Assembly (NCBI GenBank): GCA_013399855.1 | Contig: VXAY01001003.1 | Span: forward strand, 820,297 to 884,296 | Reading direction: 5' to 3' | DNA: 64,000 nucleotides | Source of the DNA: Oxyruncus cristatus | Taxonomy: Eukaryota; Chordata; Aves; Passeriformes; Cotingidae | Shown: positions 13,091 through 25,700 of the stretch, one piece after another | Position numbering within the stretch: the first letter of the stretch is position 1 | Layout: each line of letters opens with the position of its first letter | Notes under the pieces: generated by a model | What the model was told of the DNA's origin: nothing | What the model saw: only the letters and a program-made list of their open reading frames with translations | Databases searched by the model: none | Made by a program: the position numbers and the translations under genes

Positions 13091-13460
13091 AGAAAGTCAG
13101 TGCAGGGCTTCACACACATAATACACCAACACAAAGTTGTCTTTGTTTTCCTACAGAGTCCTTATTCTCTTAATTGCTTCTTTTATTCCAGCGGCAATCT
13201 AAAGGTAATACATTCTTAATAACCTTCCTGCTTTAAGTAGGAGTTCCTGGTTTCAGATGGTTGCAAAAAAATACTGTGAGACTGTACCACAAATCTCCTG
13301 AACTACCTCCTGTGTCCCAGCAGTGCCTTCGGAGCCCTCCAGCATTTGGGAACCGGCTTCTTCCCCTCTGGTTTAAAATTCAGTACAAAGGAAGGTGGGC
13401 ACTAAGATAAAACCCCATTCCTGCTGTGAGATAAAGATAAGGATGTCAGCCACCACTCAC

Positions 13461-13614
13461 CCTTCTGTGAGCAGCTCTTCCTCGTTTCTTGTCCACCTGA
13501 TGGAGGGAGCTGGGAATCCTGAGGCCACGCAGGGGAACAGGGCGCTCTGCCCGCTCAGCCTGGACAGGGACGACGGCTGCCTCAGGAACGTCAGGGGCTG
13601 CGGCTCCTCGGGCT
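13461..13614 (-). CDS. NEO1: NEO1 exon encoding first half of Ig domain 3
   Basis: This 154-nt exon enters in phase 1 and leaves in phase 2. It encodes the N-terminal half of the third Ig domain of neogenin. The acceptor is CCTTTGCAG after a long T-rich tract, and the donor is GAAGG/GTGAGT, close to consensus. The junction with the Ig2 exon restores a glutamate codon. Core residues seen are Cys29 (in FPCVASGFP) and Trp41 (in IRWTRNEEE). The second core cysteine lies in the next exon at 6300-6436. The segment [14 protein letters not shown] fits the neogenin A/B strands. An Ig domain split by a phase-2 intron between the Trp and second Cys strands is usual in the DCC/neogenin family. Skipping this exon alone would shift the frame. 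Confidence 0.93.
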
Positions 13615-16600
13615 CTGCAAAGGTGTTGGACACAACAGAACACCAATAAAAGCCCAAACCAAAACCCAACCAGCCAAAGAGAACCACAAATGATACCTCC
13701 CATTCCTTTCCTGTATCTCCCCAGGATCCCATCACCTCCCCACTCACTGTCTCTGCCAGAGCCTCTCCCAGCCTTGTTACCATTTCTTCCTTCCAACTCC
13801 CTGGGAAACTGTTTCAGGTCAAAGCTACAGCGCTGAAACTGGAACTTCCACCAGCTGGTAGAGATTTAGTGAAGAAAAGTTCAGGTTGGGTTTGTCCAGC
13901 CAGCCTTGGGCAATCCCCTGGCTCCAGCAAGGAGTTACTGAGGAAGTGCTTTTACATGCTGGAAAATGAAATTATTGAGGCAGAAAGTCATCCTAAGTGG
14001 AATAACACAACCAGGTAATGTGCACACAAGTAACACAAGCTTTAAATCCCACCAGTTTTCCATCCTTACGAAAACAGGAATCCTCTGAATTAGTTTTGCA
14101 CTGAATGGGGATGGAGAGGGATTGGTTTCTTTTTTCCCCTCCACCTTAAGAACAAGCACAAGCCAAGTGCACATTTACTCAGTGTGTTACTACAGTTTGT
14201 ACCCTCTGTGTCTGCCATGAACCAGAGAAAACGAGCTGTACACACGAGGTACAGGTTTGGGCTGAGTTATTTACTCCCACTGCGTGAGTTACTCCCACTG
14301 TTCACGCTGCACTCATTGCTGCACTCTCAGTACTCAGATATGTGTTTGTAGGTGTGATGACAGCAAAGCTCCAGAACTAGACAAGCCCTCGAATTATTTT
14401 TGGCCACCTAAATAGGGACAGACTCTTCTGCACCTCCTCTACTTCTGCTCTCTGAAGCACCTTCTGTGCCTCAACACACTCAGACGTGGCTGTGTCTCAC
14501 TCCAGACCAATGTGATACTCGCAGTTATTTCTGAGAGTTGTTGTTTTGCTGCTCTTCAGCTCAAAATAGTAAAAATAGCACAGAAGTGTTCACAGCCCTG
14601 AGCTCAGGGCACACACGTGCTCCAAGGTACAGCCTGAGGAGGCTGCCAGGGATTTGAGGGACAGAACGGGTGGAAATCCCGCTTCAGAGCCATCCGAGGC
14701 AGGGGCAGACAAGCTTTGACCAGTCCTGGATCTCACCATCTGTCTGGGGCCCACACAGGAACCATCTCACGGCTCTGCCCACGTTCCCCGTGAGCAGGAA
14801 CTGCTCTGCCTGCTCCAGGAACACGGATACAGCCAGGCACCAATTCTTAGAGGAGCAGAGGAGCTGGGACCGTTCACCACAGACACAACCCATCATTGCT
14901 CCAGGCTCCCAGAGGGACTTCAGCTCCCAGCTGAGTGGAAACTGCATCCAAAAATTAAGTGGCTTTTTTTTTTTCCTTGTATTCCTATGTTTGAAAGTAT
15001 GTGCTATTAATTAGTAGAGCTCAGAAATGTACTGCTCAGTGGCAGCCTCGTATCAGAAGTAGAACACTTAAGAAGCAGAACATTGTCCATAGATGTAAAT
15101 CCAAGTGTGTGTTGGGTGTATTTCAAAGACTGGGAAGCAGAGCAGTGAGGTCACTGTCAGGCACATATCAGATAACAATTTAAAAAGGGAATAAACTGAA
15201 TAAAGAGCAGATTAATTCAAATCCTTCTTTCAAATACATCTCAGACCAAACAATCAATTATGGGGCCACTCAAGATTAAGGGAGCTTTCCCTTCAACAGT
15301 TTAATCCCACTTTTTAAAAAAAGCCTACTGGGAGGGATTTCACAAAACTTCACTATTGATACTTTCAGATTCATGACCAAGCAAAGAAACAGCATCATTT
15401 GTATTCCCTAACAGAATTCTATTTAATCACCTTCAGCAAAGCATTACAAAAGCAAGTAAACCATATCTGGAGCCAGAAGAATCCAAAAGATCAATGCAAC
15501 ATGGAAGTTTATCAAGAAATCTCCAATTGCCAAAAATCAGAGAAGTCTTATGCATTTGAAGGGCTGCAGAAACACAAAGGCAATCCAAACTGCAACAATT
15601 CAATTAAGTACCTTTTCCCAAAGTGCTGTTCTTCAAAACCTGTATCCTTAGTTGAAGCAGAAAAGGCCTTGCTTTGGAAAGGCCTCATGAACTCAATGAA
15701 ACAAATTCCTACTTCAGCCATGCTTCATTTCCAAACCTGGCAAACACCACCCCGATTTCAACAGAGCTGCCACTGGAAAACTGGGGTATTCTAAAGGATA
15801 TTTTAGCCTTTTAGGTGTAAAAGTGCCATAGTCACAAGAAACAGAACTGTTCATTGGAAGGGATCCCTGAAGGTGCCACCACCTGCTGCCCACACCAGGT
15901 CAGGCCAACCATGACATTGCCCAGCCTAACCCTGGAGGCCTCCAAGATGGAATTCAGCAACTCCTCTGACAGTTCTCCAGGCAGGAACAACTGAATCAGA
16001 ATTCCAACATGAAGATGAATTCAGAGGAGACAGATCTGAAAACAATTAAGAAACCCCATACAAAACACAGCCCCTATTTCCCCAGTATGGGAAAGCACAA
16101 TCCGCATTCCTGCCCTACTCTTGGTGACTTTTCAAACCTTTGTGCTGGACCAGCTGGTGACACAGCTCTGTGCAACAGTCACTGGGCACAGAACACACTA
16201 AATGTACCAACACTTGACATCGGTGCTGGACTTCTGTTCTTATCTCAACATTTCAGCACAATAGGCATTGCTAAACCTTCCAAAACAATGCCATCTTCCT
16301 TTTGGGACCTCGAGAATTCCCAAAAGGGCCCATTGTTAAGATGATCAGAATTTCCTGAATACTGGGACAATTAAAAGCTCCTCAGCTGAAGCATTGCAAG
16401 AGGGAGGGACTAAGCTCCAATTTCTTTGGGAAAATTCAGCAGGAGTTGAAACATGGGATTCAACCTGAGAAACTCAGAAACCCCCAAACGTTTACACTCA
16501 AAGAAACAGCAGCTTCCCCTTTTGCATCACGTCATAGTGGAAGCAAGTGTGGGACTTTTGAAAACAGGGACTTCAGAAAACAAGTCTTTTCCTAAACCCC

Positions 16601-16729
16601 CTGAAAAGCTGAACCATTCAGCGTGGCAAGAAGGCACAGGAGTGTCTCCAGCCCATCTCCAACAGCTGTGAAGAGCCCGGACCCCCCAGACACAGAAGGA
16701 GCCCCGCGCCACAGCAAACCCCTGGGTAC
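13615..16729 (-). other. NEO1: NEO1 intron between Ig2 and Ig3
   Basis: This phase-1 intron of 3,115 bp is the shortest in the window. It begins GTACCC and ends TTTGCAG on the minus strand. It contains one divergent CR1 fragment near 15.85-15.98 kb. I recognise nothing else in it; open frames such as 15399-15794 on the plus strand have no family resemblance. Confidence 0.88.
15853..15985 (-). mobile_element. Diverged CR1 LINE 3' fragment
   Basis: The stretch begins TTGGAAGGGATCCCTGAAGG and later has CTCCAAGATGGA followed by a run ending AGTTCTCCAG. This order matches the complement of a CR1 3' region of the subfamily with the 'ctccaaggatggagactcc' type spacer. It is old and has many changes, so the ends are approximate. 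Confidence 0.6.
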
Positions 16730-17005
16730 CTGGCAGGACTCTGAGCTCGGCCTCGTCGCTGTACTTGGGGGCGGCAGAGCCCTCGAGGAGGCAGCGGTAC
16801 AGCCCCCCGTCGCTGTCGGAGGCGTTGCTGATCACCAGGGCCCCGCTGGGCAGCTGCAGCACCCGCTCGTCCAGCGGCACCGGCTGCCGGTCCTGCTCCC
16901 ACCGCACGAACGGAGCCAGGTCGGCGTTGGCTTCACAGCTCAGCACCGCGCTGCCGCCCCTGGGCACCGCCGTGGGCTCGGGCTGGCTCGTGAACCTGGG
17001 CAGAC
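16730..17005 (-). CDS. NEO1: NEO1 exon encoding Ig domain 2
   Basis: This 276-nt exon (92 codons, phase 1 to 1) encodes the second Ig domain of the neogenin ectodomain. It follows the Ig1 exon in frame: the split glycine codon is restored at the junction, giving [11 protein letters not shown]. Core residues are Cys24, Trp36 and Tyr70-Arg-Cys72. The runs [15 protein letters not shown] and KYSDEAEL mark it as NEO1. Residues 61-63 (NAS) form a possible N-glycosylation site. The acceptor is CTTCCGCAG, with CTAAC and TCACT branch-point candidates about 20-30 nt upstream. The donor is CCAG/GTACCC, which lacks the usual G at +5 and may be weak. The exon is strikingly GC-rich beside AT-rich introns, so long spurious open frames occur on both strands here. 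Because both ends are phase 1, skipping it would keep the reading frame and remove one whole Ig domain. Confidence 0.95.
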
Positions 17006-17808
17006 CTGCGGAAGAATTAAACGAGTGACAGGTTAGGGGCACTCCGGAGGCGACACCAAAGCTTTGGAGTTCCAGTCAAGATTCATGAATGGAGTTTTTA
17101 AAAAGTTAAGCTGCTCTCCAACTCCTGAGTTCTCCAATTCCTGAGCTTCCTACTACAGTCTCACCATGTGCTGCTTATCAGTGACACCCTGGTGCCAAAA
17201 CTCCATCTCCTCTAGTCCTCCCTGTCCATATTCACTATCTTTGATTGCCTAATAAAGTATCTAACACATGTACTTCTGAAGTTAAATGGTACTTCCTATC
17301 ATTTCCAACTTGCATCCTTATTTGCTTTCCAAAAATCCCTCAGGGTTTCTGCGATTTCTTTTTAACCGTCCGATCTTTGCTCTCCAGTTTCTGTAGAAAC
17401 CTTTGGAAAAGCAGCAAGAAGCAACATCTGATGTCACATATTCAGGCTTCACTCACTGGAATGAAAAACTTCTTTACTTGCACAGGCTCATCTCCAACTG
17501 TTACAAACTTTCTCCCCTCTCAGAATAATACCTGGAGGCTCCTTCCACAGCTTCATTCCTCTGAAAAACTTTCCGTTTCTAGTTTCCCCTCCCACTGTAT
17601 TTCAAACCCACTTCTGGTCCTTTGATCTTGACCTTGTTTTGGTATTAATTATTTTGCATCTTTTGATATTTATCCATTACTTCCTCCCTCGAAGGTACTC
17701 ATAGGAATAAAAATCACAACTTCTTTCTTTCAACTTTCCTCCTGCTTAATGAAGGCTCCCATCTTCAGTTCCTTCCCCTCATTCCCCAATGTCCTGTGCA
17801 CCTTTGAA

Positions 17809-18030
17809 GACACAGAATGGCAGGATAATCTGGGCAGGAAGGGGCCCAGCCAGAGCAGAGTCAGCTACAAAGTCAGAGGGCTACTCAGGGAGTTGTCCAG
17901 TCAGACCCCAAATATCCCCGTGGATGGAGACTGCACAACTCTTGGACAACCTGTTCTACCACATGAGCATCCTCATGGTGCAGAACTGCCTCCTAAATCC
18001 AGTCAGAACCTCTTTTGCTTCTCTGTCCCC
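17809..18030 (-). mobile_element. Diverged CR1 LINE 3' fragment
   Basis: It begins ACACAGAATGGCAGG and contains AATATCCCCGTGGATGGAGA, ACTCTTGGACAACCTGTTC and CCAGTCAGAACCTC, in the order expected for the complement of an avian CR1 3' end. It is one of the more diverged copies. It opens a long but meaningless frame on the plus strand. Confidence 0.68.
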
Positions 18031-19557
18031 CCCTCTCCCAGCGTGCCCCACTGGCAGAACGACACACCGGTAACAAACATCCATGGAAATATCACAAAAC
18101 TGAAAAGACCTTCCCAAAACACTGAACCATCTCAGTGGCTCTCTGCACACTGTCAAGTTACAATTAACCCCAGAACCCACCAACTCACCTTCTTTCCTTG
18201 TAAACCCTCTGTCCCTCCGTCCCTCTGTCCCAGCCCAGCACAATCCCAAGGATACCCCCGGACCTGCCTGACTTTGCACACTGTGCTAAGAAGTTGCTAA
18301 TTAGGCAGGATGGAGCATTATTTAACTCCTCCTGTGAGACCCTTGAGGCCACAGCAACAGTCCCAGTGTCTCCTGCCCGTGCCACATTCACTCGCTCTGC
18401 AGGTAAATACTCTGTTTTACAGTTACAAGGCTGATCAGGCCCTTAAGCAGGGCCTTCTAAACCCTGCTCTCTGAGGCCTCTCTCCTCTCTGAAAATCTCC
18501 TTCTCGATAGAACCCATTAAATGTCATAATCACCTCCAATTCTTATCTATCTCCATATTCTCCTTTATTAAGAAACCTGCACATTAAGGCAATTCCTTGC
18601 CCAGCCTGGAAGGGGGTCCTGATCTCCTCCTTTTGCCAGGTGAGCCCCTGAGCTCTGTTTTCACCTCCCTTCTTCGCTCCACGAAACACCACTCGTACAG
18701 TGGCCACGCTGGCAACTAAAAGCACAAGTGAGGATGTTCCTGGAGGATTAAAGCCCTGCAATTTTTTAACATTAAGCTCAAAGATGTCTTAATTTAACCC
18801 CCTCACAAGTACTATTCACTTCCTGGACAAGACAGGTTTTGTGCATTCTGTTGTGTGCAGGTGCTCCATTGAGGCTGACTAAGCTTTATTTGAGATGGTT
18901 TCATTACTCACTAGCAAGGAAATTACAGTTCATTTTCCAGGTCATCTCAAATGCCACTAAAACCTTTATTTCATCATAGTCCTGTGTGTTTTTAAAATAT
19001 ACATTTTAACCTAGGCTATAATTTTGTCCTAAAGAGTAATTTTCTCTTATTCTACAATTATTGGCAATTTGCACTGCTTAAAAGCCCCCACTGTGGAGGA
19101 GGAGCCTTCGCTTCAGCCAACACACAACCACAAAACAATAATGATGGATTACAAAAGGCACTCCAAATACAGGTCTTAATTACTAATAATTCAGAGACCT
19201 GTTTATAAATACAGTAGCAGGTCCCAGAGTGTGTGCCACAGTGCTGGCACACCCCCTGCAGCACAACACAACCAGAAAACACCCTTCCATCTCCCAGTCC
19301 AGGGCCTTTCCATTACAGAGCTGCTCTTTTCCTCTTCAACTATCAATTAACAACTTCTAAGCCTGAATTTCCATAACTTCCTATCATCTTTTTTGACTGC
19401 ATTACCATGTAAGCCAATTCAGCCTTTCAATTTACACTAAAAGCACATTCAAAACTACTGTAAAAAAATAACTTTTTAAAAAGTCGGTGCCTTTTTTCTC
19501 AATGGTTTGTATCTCCCAAACATGTCAATCAACAAGATTAAGAAAGGAGATGTAATG

Positions 19558-19700
19558 ACAGAATCCCAGAGTGGTCTGGGATGGGAGGAACCTTAAAGCT
19601 CATCCAGTCCCACACCCTGCCATGGGCAGGGACACCTTCCACTAGCCCACAATGGTCCAAGCCCCATCCAACCTGGCCTTGGACACTTCCAGGAATGGAA
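19558..19700 (-). mobile_element. CR1 LINE 3' fragment
   Basis: The CR1 3' terminus is clear: CAGAATCCCAGAGTGG, CCTTAAAGCTCATCCAGTCC, CTGCCATGGGCAGGGACACC and CCATCCAACCTGGCCTTGGA. The match fades after the CACTTCCAGGAATGG block, so only about 140 bp remain. Confidence 0.9.
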
Positions 19701-20585
19701 AGTACACTCCTAATGAGGGAGCAGCCCCCACTCCTCATCCACACATTACAGGGCAATCAGTTGAAGGCATCTTCCCATCTTTTGGCAAATGAATGCAATG
19801 ATAAATGACACTTTGGGGTTCTGATATTAAAGACAATTTTTGGTGTTTGTACACGCATTAATCATTCTGTGTCAGCTCACATACATTACCTATTGATTTC
19901 AGGACACCAAAGGAAAATACTACTGACCTAGCAGAACATGGGTTAATAAACTCAATTTAGGAGGCATGATTTTCCTTTTGGAATGTTCTCTAAACACAGG
20001 CAGGACAACACATAAGCAACAGAGTGACTCTCACAGCATACAAGGGAATGAGATGCATCACAAAGTCCACATTTTCTGCCAGGACAATGCAAATGGGAGG
20101 GGAAAGCCAACTCTGTCCCCATTTTCTCCTTTCCTTTTGTCTCTCCCCTCCTCTCATCAAAGCCCAGAGCAATGGCAGGAATGCGAATGAACAATCTATT
20201 AATGCAAATGTGGTGCATTCAATCAGCATTCCCAGTCTAAGCCTTACTGAGATTTGTGGCCCATTGTCTCCATTTCTGAAAAAGATGTGCCTAGAAGAGC
20301 AATAATTCCCATGCTCCTGGAAAACACAGATGGTTAAAATTCTGGCTGTCGTCTGCTGCCGTCAATGGAGCCAGTATTTCATCTCCTGCAGTTTGCACAA
20401 GTGGAGGAATTCACTGCCCTGGTGCCAACCCAGCCCAGCAGCCTCTCTGCGACTGCGGTCAGTGCCAATCACTTCCAAGGAGACTGAAGGAAGAAAACCT
20501 TCCATAATCAACAGCGACTAAATAACTCACTCACATGAACCAAGCGGAGAGTCTTGCCTTCCCTCTAAATCCTGTCAGCAGCCAC

Positions 20586-20607
20586 TTTATTTTATTTTAT
20601 TTTATTA
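20586..20607. repeat. (TTTTA)n microsatellite
   Basis: About four uninterrupted TTTTA units are followed by a degenerate TTGCTTCATTTTATTT continuation. Confidence 0.92.
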
Positions 20608-21419
20608 TTGCTTCATTTTATTTAACATGGATGTTACTGCCATACACACATTTAACCCCCGTGAGAATCCTATCAACTTTTTGGGATCAATCCTGCCAAA
20701 CCAACACTGCTAAAGAGAAATAAGACAAGAGCACAGTCTCTTCATCCTTAGGGAACAGAAGGCTGCAGAGGAATCCCCTTCTCTCTGTGGACTTTTCCTG
20801 CTGGTCACAAGGCTTTTCATCATGTGGGTCTCCTCTATTGCTCTTGCATAGACAGGAATTTAAGAGAACACTTTGTATAAGCATTAAACAGCTCTAAACA
20901 CACACCCACTACATGTTTGTGCAATTAACTGGTTTCAGGCTTTTTTTGTGACATCTCGATGCGCTCAGCAAATGTTTTCCCTGTTACTCCCCTGGTTATT
21001 TCCAATGCAATATGGAAAAGCAAAGCACGGGAGCAGCCGACAGGTTTTCCAAACTCCTTTCCTCCTGCACCCCAGCTGGAAAAATCCTCTGATGTCCAGC
21101 ATTACTCTCACACTTTTCTTATCATTCACCCAAGTCTGAACTAACTCCAGCAGCACATCTCCCAATACTGCCACCCCTCCAGCTCCCATCTCAACCCTCC
21201 AAGTTAAACTGGTCTGTGAGTGATCCCACAAACTGCTCACAATTTTAAGACACTTTAGTTTCTCCCTACTCCTGTCTGCCTAAGCAAATGTGAGCTCACG
21301 ACAAATCCAGAGCTATTACCCCTTTATCCAAACAGCCTCTGGGGAAGTGTGAAGATTTCAGGCACACAAGAGAACAGAAACATGAATCCCTATTGTTAGG
21401 ATGGCTCCAACATCTGTTA

Positions 21420-21690
21420 TCCCTCAGCAACGCGGCAGATCACAAAGATGCCGCATATTTTGTTAGTGCATCAGCTTCTCACCCCAACCCTGTTAAAAAA
21501 TTAATAAGTCCAGCCATCTGTGGACACTTCATTAAATTATCACAGCTCCTTCTCCCCAGCATTATTCAGCATCATTTGCTGGAGTGGCAGAGGTGTGAAA
21601 CGGCTTAAAATACACTCTGTTAATGGGACATATTTCATGAATCTCAGCAGCGAATGGATCAGACTTTGTAATTACAAAACACTCCTGGAG
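21420..21690. promoter_or_regulatory. Candidate conserved intronic element
   Basis: About 270 bp of mixed-composition sequence with AAATTAATAAG, CATTAAATTATC, CTGTTAATGGG and GTAATTAC cores, no repeat similarity, and an E-box CATCTG at 21517-21522. It resembles enhancer-like elements in long introns. Confidence 0.22.
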
Positions 21691-21790
21691 AGCACAAGTC
21701 CAGCACTACCTGAATTAGAGTCAGGCCAGATGCTGCCAGTCCTTTCCACAAACACCAACTAGCACACCATTCTCCCCCCTTGCTTAGGCA

Positions 21791-21877
21791 ATCTAGACAG
21801 GAGAGAACAAAACCTGGCCCAAAATCCAGGCAGGAGAGCTCTGGGCAGGAGGCGGTTCTTAAAATCCAGGCAGGAGA
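21791..21877. repeat. Degenerate direct repeat, about 40-bp spacing
   Basis: The 17-mer AAAATCCAGGCAGGAGA occurs exactly at 21821-21837 and 21861-21877. A weaker form, ATCTAGACAGGAGAGA, lies upstream at 21791. It looks like a decayed short minisatellite. Confidence 0.75.
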
Positions 21878-22495
21878 CAAGGGGCAAGACTATCCTTACA
21901 CAGATTATAGTGGAGAGAAGAAAACCTACCCAAAAGTCCTTGTTGGCTAAACAAAAGCAGGAAGTGTGTGGAATACACAGCACGAATGAGAAATCTCAGT
22001 ACAAAAGCCGAATCCCGACCTTGTTAACCACAGCCTTGGCAGCACGGACACCTTGGCACTGCTGATTTATAAAGGTATCCCTTGGCCAGAACTAAGGAGA
22101 GGAAAAGGGAGAGGACACAGCGGTGAGACACACAGACACATGTACCTATACATGTACAATAATGCACAGAGTGAGCTGGTGGGACCTCAGAGCTGCTCTG
22201 AAGCAGCAGCTGAACTCCACATCTCCCTAAGTCCCCTCCAAGCTCAATTATCTGACAACATGATGATATCGAGAAGCTACACAGAAACCTATGGAGAGAT
22301 ACCACAAAACACTGCACAAAATACCCTGCAAAGAGGAGCAAAATTAAACTTGTCAAAACAAGCTTCTAACAGGGAAACTCAGAGCAAAATTGACCATGCC
22401 CTGGAGCACCAGGTTGGATCACAAGAATTTGAAGTTCTGATCAGCCCCTCTCTGACTTGGGTCTGAGCCACAAACTAAAAGCAAGACAAAGACAG

Positions 22496-22735
22496 ATTCA
22501 CACAATGAATGGTTTGTGTTGGTTTGGAAGGGACCTTAAAGCCCATCCAGTCCCACCCCCTGCCATGGGCAGGGACACCTTCCACTAGCCCAGGTTACTC
22601 CAAGCCCCATCCAACCTGGCCTTGGACACTTCCAGGGATGGGGTAGCCACAGCTGCTCTGGGCAACCTGTGCCAGGGCCTCCCCACCCTCACAGGGAAGA
22701 ATTTCTTCCCAATATCTACTATATATTCAAAAACT
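22496..22735 (-). mobile_element. CR1 LINE 3' fragment, best preserved sense copy
   Basis: About 240 bp match the complement of a CR1 3' end with few changes: GGAAGGGACCTTAAAGCCCA, CCATGGGCAGGGACACCTTC, ACTTCCAGGGATGGGGTAGC, GGGCAACCTGTGCCAGGGCC and CACAGGGAAGAATTTCTTCC. It is the least diverged minus-strand copy here and is likely the youngest of them. Confidence 0.93.
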
Positions 22736-25700
22736 TTAGATGGTGTTTGGACTAGGAAAACTCATCAGAACATCCTGACATTGTGCCTGGCAAAACAATC
22801 AAATGCCAGTTCTAGCCAGGTGATATCAAGAAGAGATCACTAAATTCTTCCAGGAATGAAATGAGAGCAAGAAAAATGACTGAAGGAAGATCTTCAAGAA
22901 TAGAGAGGTCACTGATGACAACCACAACTACAAGAAAAGTAAAGGGGGGTGAGGTGGGGGATGTCAGTCATGGCACATGGTCGGGCTCGAGAAGTGCTGC
23001 AAGGAATGGTGCAGGAATACAGAAAAAACAGCTCTGCCAAGGGAGTAGGTGAAATAGTACCATGAAAAGTGGAGACAGGACTTGCAGTTAAAGAGGTCAA
23101 ACAGAAACGCTCCAACAGTAGCCGGAAAAGCTGCAGTGCCCACAACGAATCTGAACTCCACAGACACCGAGAAACACACTAAGAAATCCTAATGCCACAA
23201 AAAATGAACTGAGGGCATGCAAACTATGGAGTAATTTATTTACTACTACTGAAGATCATTCTAACAGTGAGGCCAATGAAGAAAGCCCTGTGGGATTTCA
23301 GGAGAAGCCCTGGAGATAAGGCACACAGATTGCCTCATCATTTAAGGAACTTCAGGTCTTCATCAATAGACTGCCTAAAAATAAAAACCCTACAGGCTCA
23401 CAATTACTCTTTTTAAAACAAAATCGAGAGCCATAACAAAAGAAGAATAAGATCCGAGTGTTGTGGTGAAAGAAAAGAGCTTGACAGGTTAAATAATTTT
23501 AGACCCAGGCGAGGCTATCAATTACGGAAGCTCATGTGAAAAAGCCATTCAAAGAAGATTAATGCACAGAGAGAACTGTCAGGATAAATTTATCAAGGAA
23601 CTGGAAGAAAGGAAAGATCTGAAAAACTTTTGCAGGCAACTCTATAGACAGTGACAAAGACAGCTGGTACCTGACAACAGGCATTTAGAGACAGGAAATA
23701 ACCTCAACAATTTCTCTGAGAAATACTCTGAGTGCGTGAATAGCAAAGAAACCCCCACAAAAATCCAGTGCTGGAAGGCTGACGGAACAGGAGACACGAA
23801 CACAAAGGAGAAAGAACTTCTTCAGACAGAAGCATGTGGCTGAAATAGATGTCTGAAGACAACAAGGGTGTGTGGTAGAATAAGGGAGGAACACTAAAAG
23901 GCACAGAAGGAGAAAATCATCCGGCAAAACTGCAGCTCCATCCCAGGGTCCAGAGAGGAACAGCTCAGGTGAGACCGGCACACTCTGCCGCTGGAATCAG
24001 CTGCTGGCAGTGGAGCTCATCCCATCAGGGAACTTTTTAAAGCTCCATATCGAAGCCTTTCTTCATTTCATTTTAATCTGTTCAGTTAAAGAGCAGACTT
24101 GACTGTGTTTTAGGCCAGGACTGACTTCAGAAGCTGTTAGAGAAGGAACACCTTTCCAGAAACCTGTAAATTATCTAGAGACATTTCCCCATATTCCCCC
24201 CAAAACAGGAGCTTATAATGCAGATGCATAGGGCTTGTAGAGGGTTTAATAATTTTTAGCATCTTTATTTCTCGTGTATTTATGCGAACGGTGAGACACA
24301 TTCTATGCTTTTAAGGATTTTACCAAGAACTAACCTTGTGAATTCAACCACAAGTTTCATAACTTAATTTTTTCCTTATTAACAATAATTTTCCTCTGTG
24401 AAAATCATTTTAATGACCTTAAATAATTATTCAATTATTCAAGACTTCCTCTTGAATTTTAATTATGGAAAGATAAAGAATTAATCACGGACACATTTCT
24501 GCCTTGATCCTTCTTACCCTTCCTGCTTCTGTGTCCCCTTTCACTTGGGTGGGGGTGATACTACAGGTTCTTATCGTTTCCAAACACAATATTCAGTCCA
24601 TCAAAAGCATGAACAATGTCAGCATAAAGACTCTTCACTGTGACACTCAATAAAGCTGAAATGTGTTGCTGGATCCCGTGCTGGGACAGGCAGGGAGTAA
24701 AGAGCACAGGCTGCAGATGTAACCACCACCTGCCTGACAGGCTGGGATTTTCGGGAGCAATCTCTGCACAAAGCTGTCAAACAGAATCCCAAAAGGGGTT
24801 GCTGGTGCTGACAGGGAGAGATAAATAAGGGAAAATAGAGATTTGAGTGAAAATATTAGCAAAGGAGGAAAGTTCAGCCCAGTTTCCTGTTCAGGGTGTT
24901 GCTGCACCATCAGTATGGTCTCACTTTGTTCTTGTGCCTCACCACCCAGAGTCGTCCGACCGCCGTCAGCCCAAGGGATAGCAGAGATTTGGCACCAAAG
25001 CTCCTTCCACAGAAGTCATGTTTCTCCACAGATTAACTCCACTGCCTTCCATACTTTTCAAAGCAAAGGTCAAGATCGAAGTGCACAGTGCAGTGTTCTT
25101 CCATTTCTGATGCTTTACACTAAGTTTGCGTTACTGTAAGTTATCACAAAGACAATTCTGTTGACCAAATGCACACAGGATCCCCTCTTTGCTAATTACA
25201 AGACCTGCATTGCACTGAATTTGAATTTCATTCTAGAAAGCACCAATTAGTTTGTTTTTTTCTGAGCAATTCTGTTACATCATAAATAAAGCAGAAAGTT
25301 CAGGCACGAGAGCTACAGATCTGCCTGTGCCCCCTGTCCTGCAGCTTCAGCAGAGGATTTGTCACCCTCCACCGAGCACAAATAAGCTTTAACTGGCTCA
25401 CTGACCCACAGAATTAGGGACAGGGATAGTATTAGTCAGAATAGGTTGTTTGATTTTGTTTGATATCAGGTGGCATAAACTTTAAATACAAAAGCTTAAG
25501 AAAACCCGCATTTTTTCAATAGAAACTATTTTTAATATCATTCAACTGGGAAATTAGAGTCTCTCCACCTCAGCTGTAACTTGGTCATTAGATATCAAGG
25601 AGGAGTTTCAAAACGAGCAGGTCAGATTCCCCTGCTGGGGGCTGTCCCCTACTATCCGAGCGATCCGTTCAGCCCCGGGCAATCCTGCAGCCGGAGGCTT

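Larger units (their letters stand above)
6437..13460 (-). other. NEO1: NEO1 intron splitting Ig domain 3
   Basis: This phase-2 intron of 7,024 bp lies between the two Ig3 exons. It begins GTGAGT and ends CCCAG on the minus strand. No CR1 copy is obvious in it, unlike the neighbouring introns. It has several AT-rich blocks (7490-7620, 8985-9215, 12820-13090) that look more constrained than random intron, with TAATTA-type motifs. A hydrophobic open frame at 7513-8088 on the minus strand starts at TTG and resembles no family I know, so I do not call it a gene. Confidence 0.88.

Noticed and set aside
16623..17036. Plus-strand frame opposite the Ig2 exon
   Set aside because: Shadow of the GC-rich NEO1 coding exon; the minus strand carries the clear Ig domain.
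17749..18300. 183-codon plus-strand frame
   Set aside because: It overlaps a CR1 fragment and has no recognisable product.
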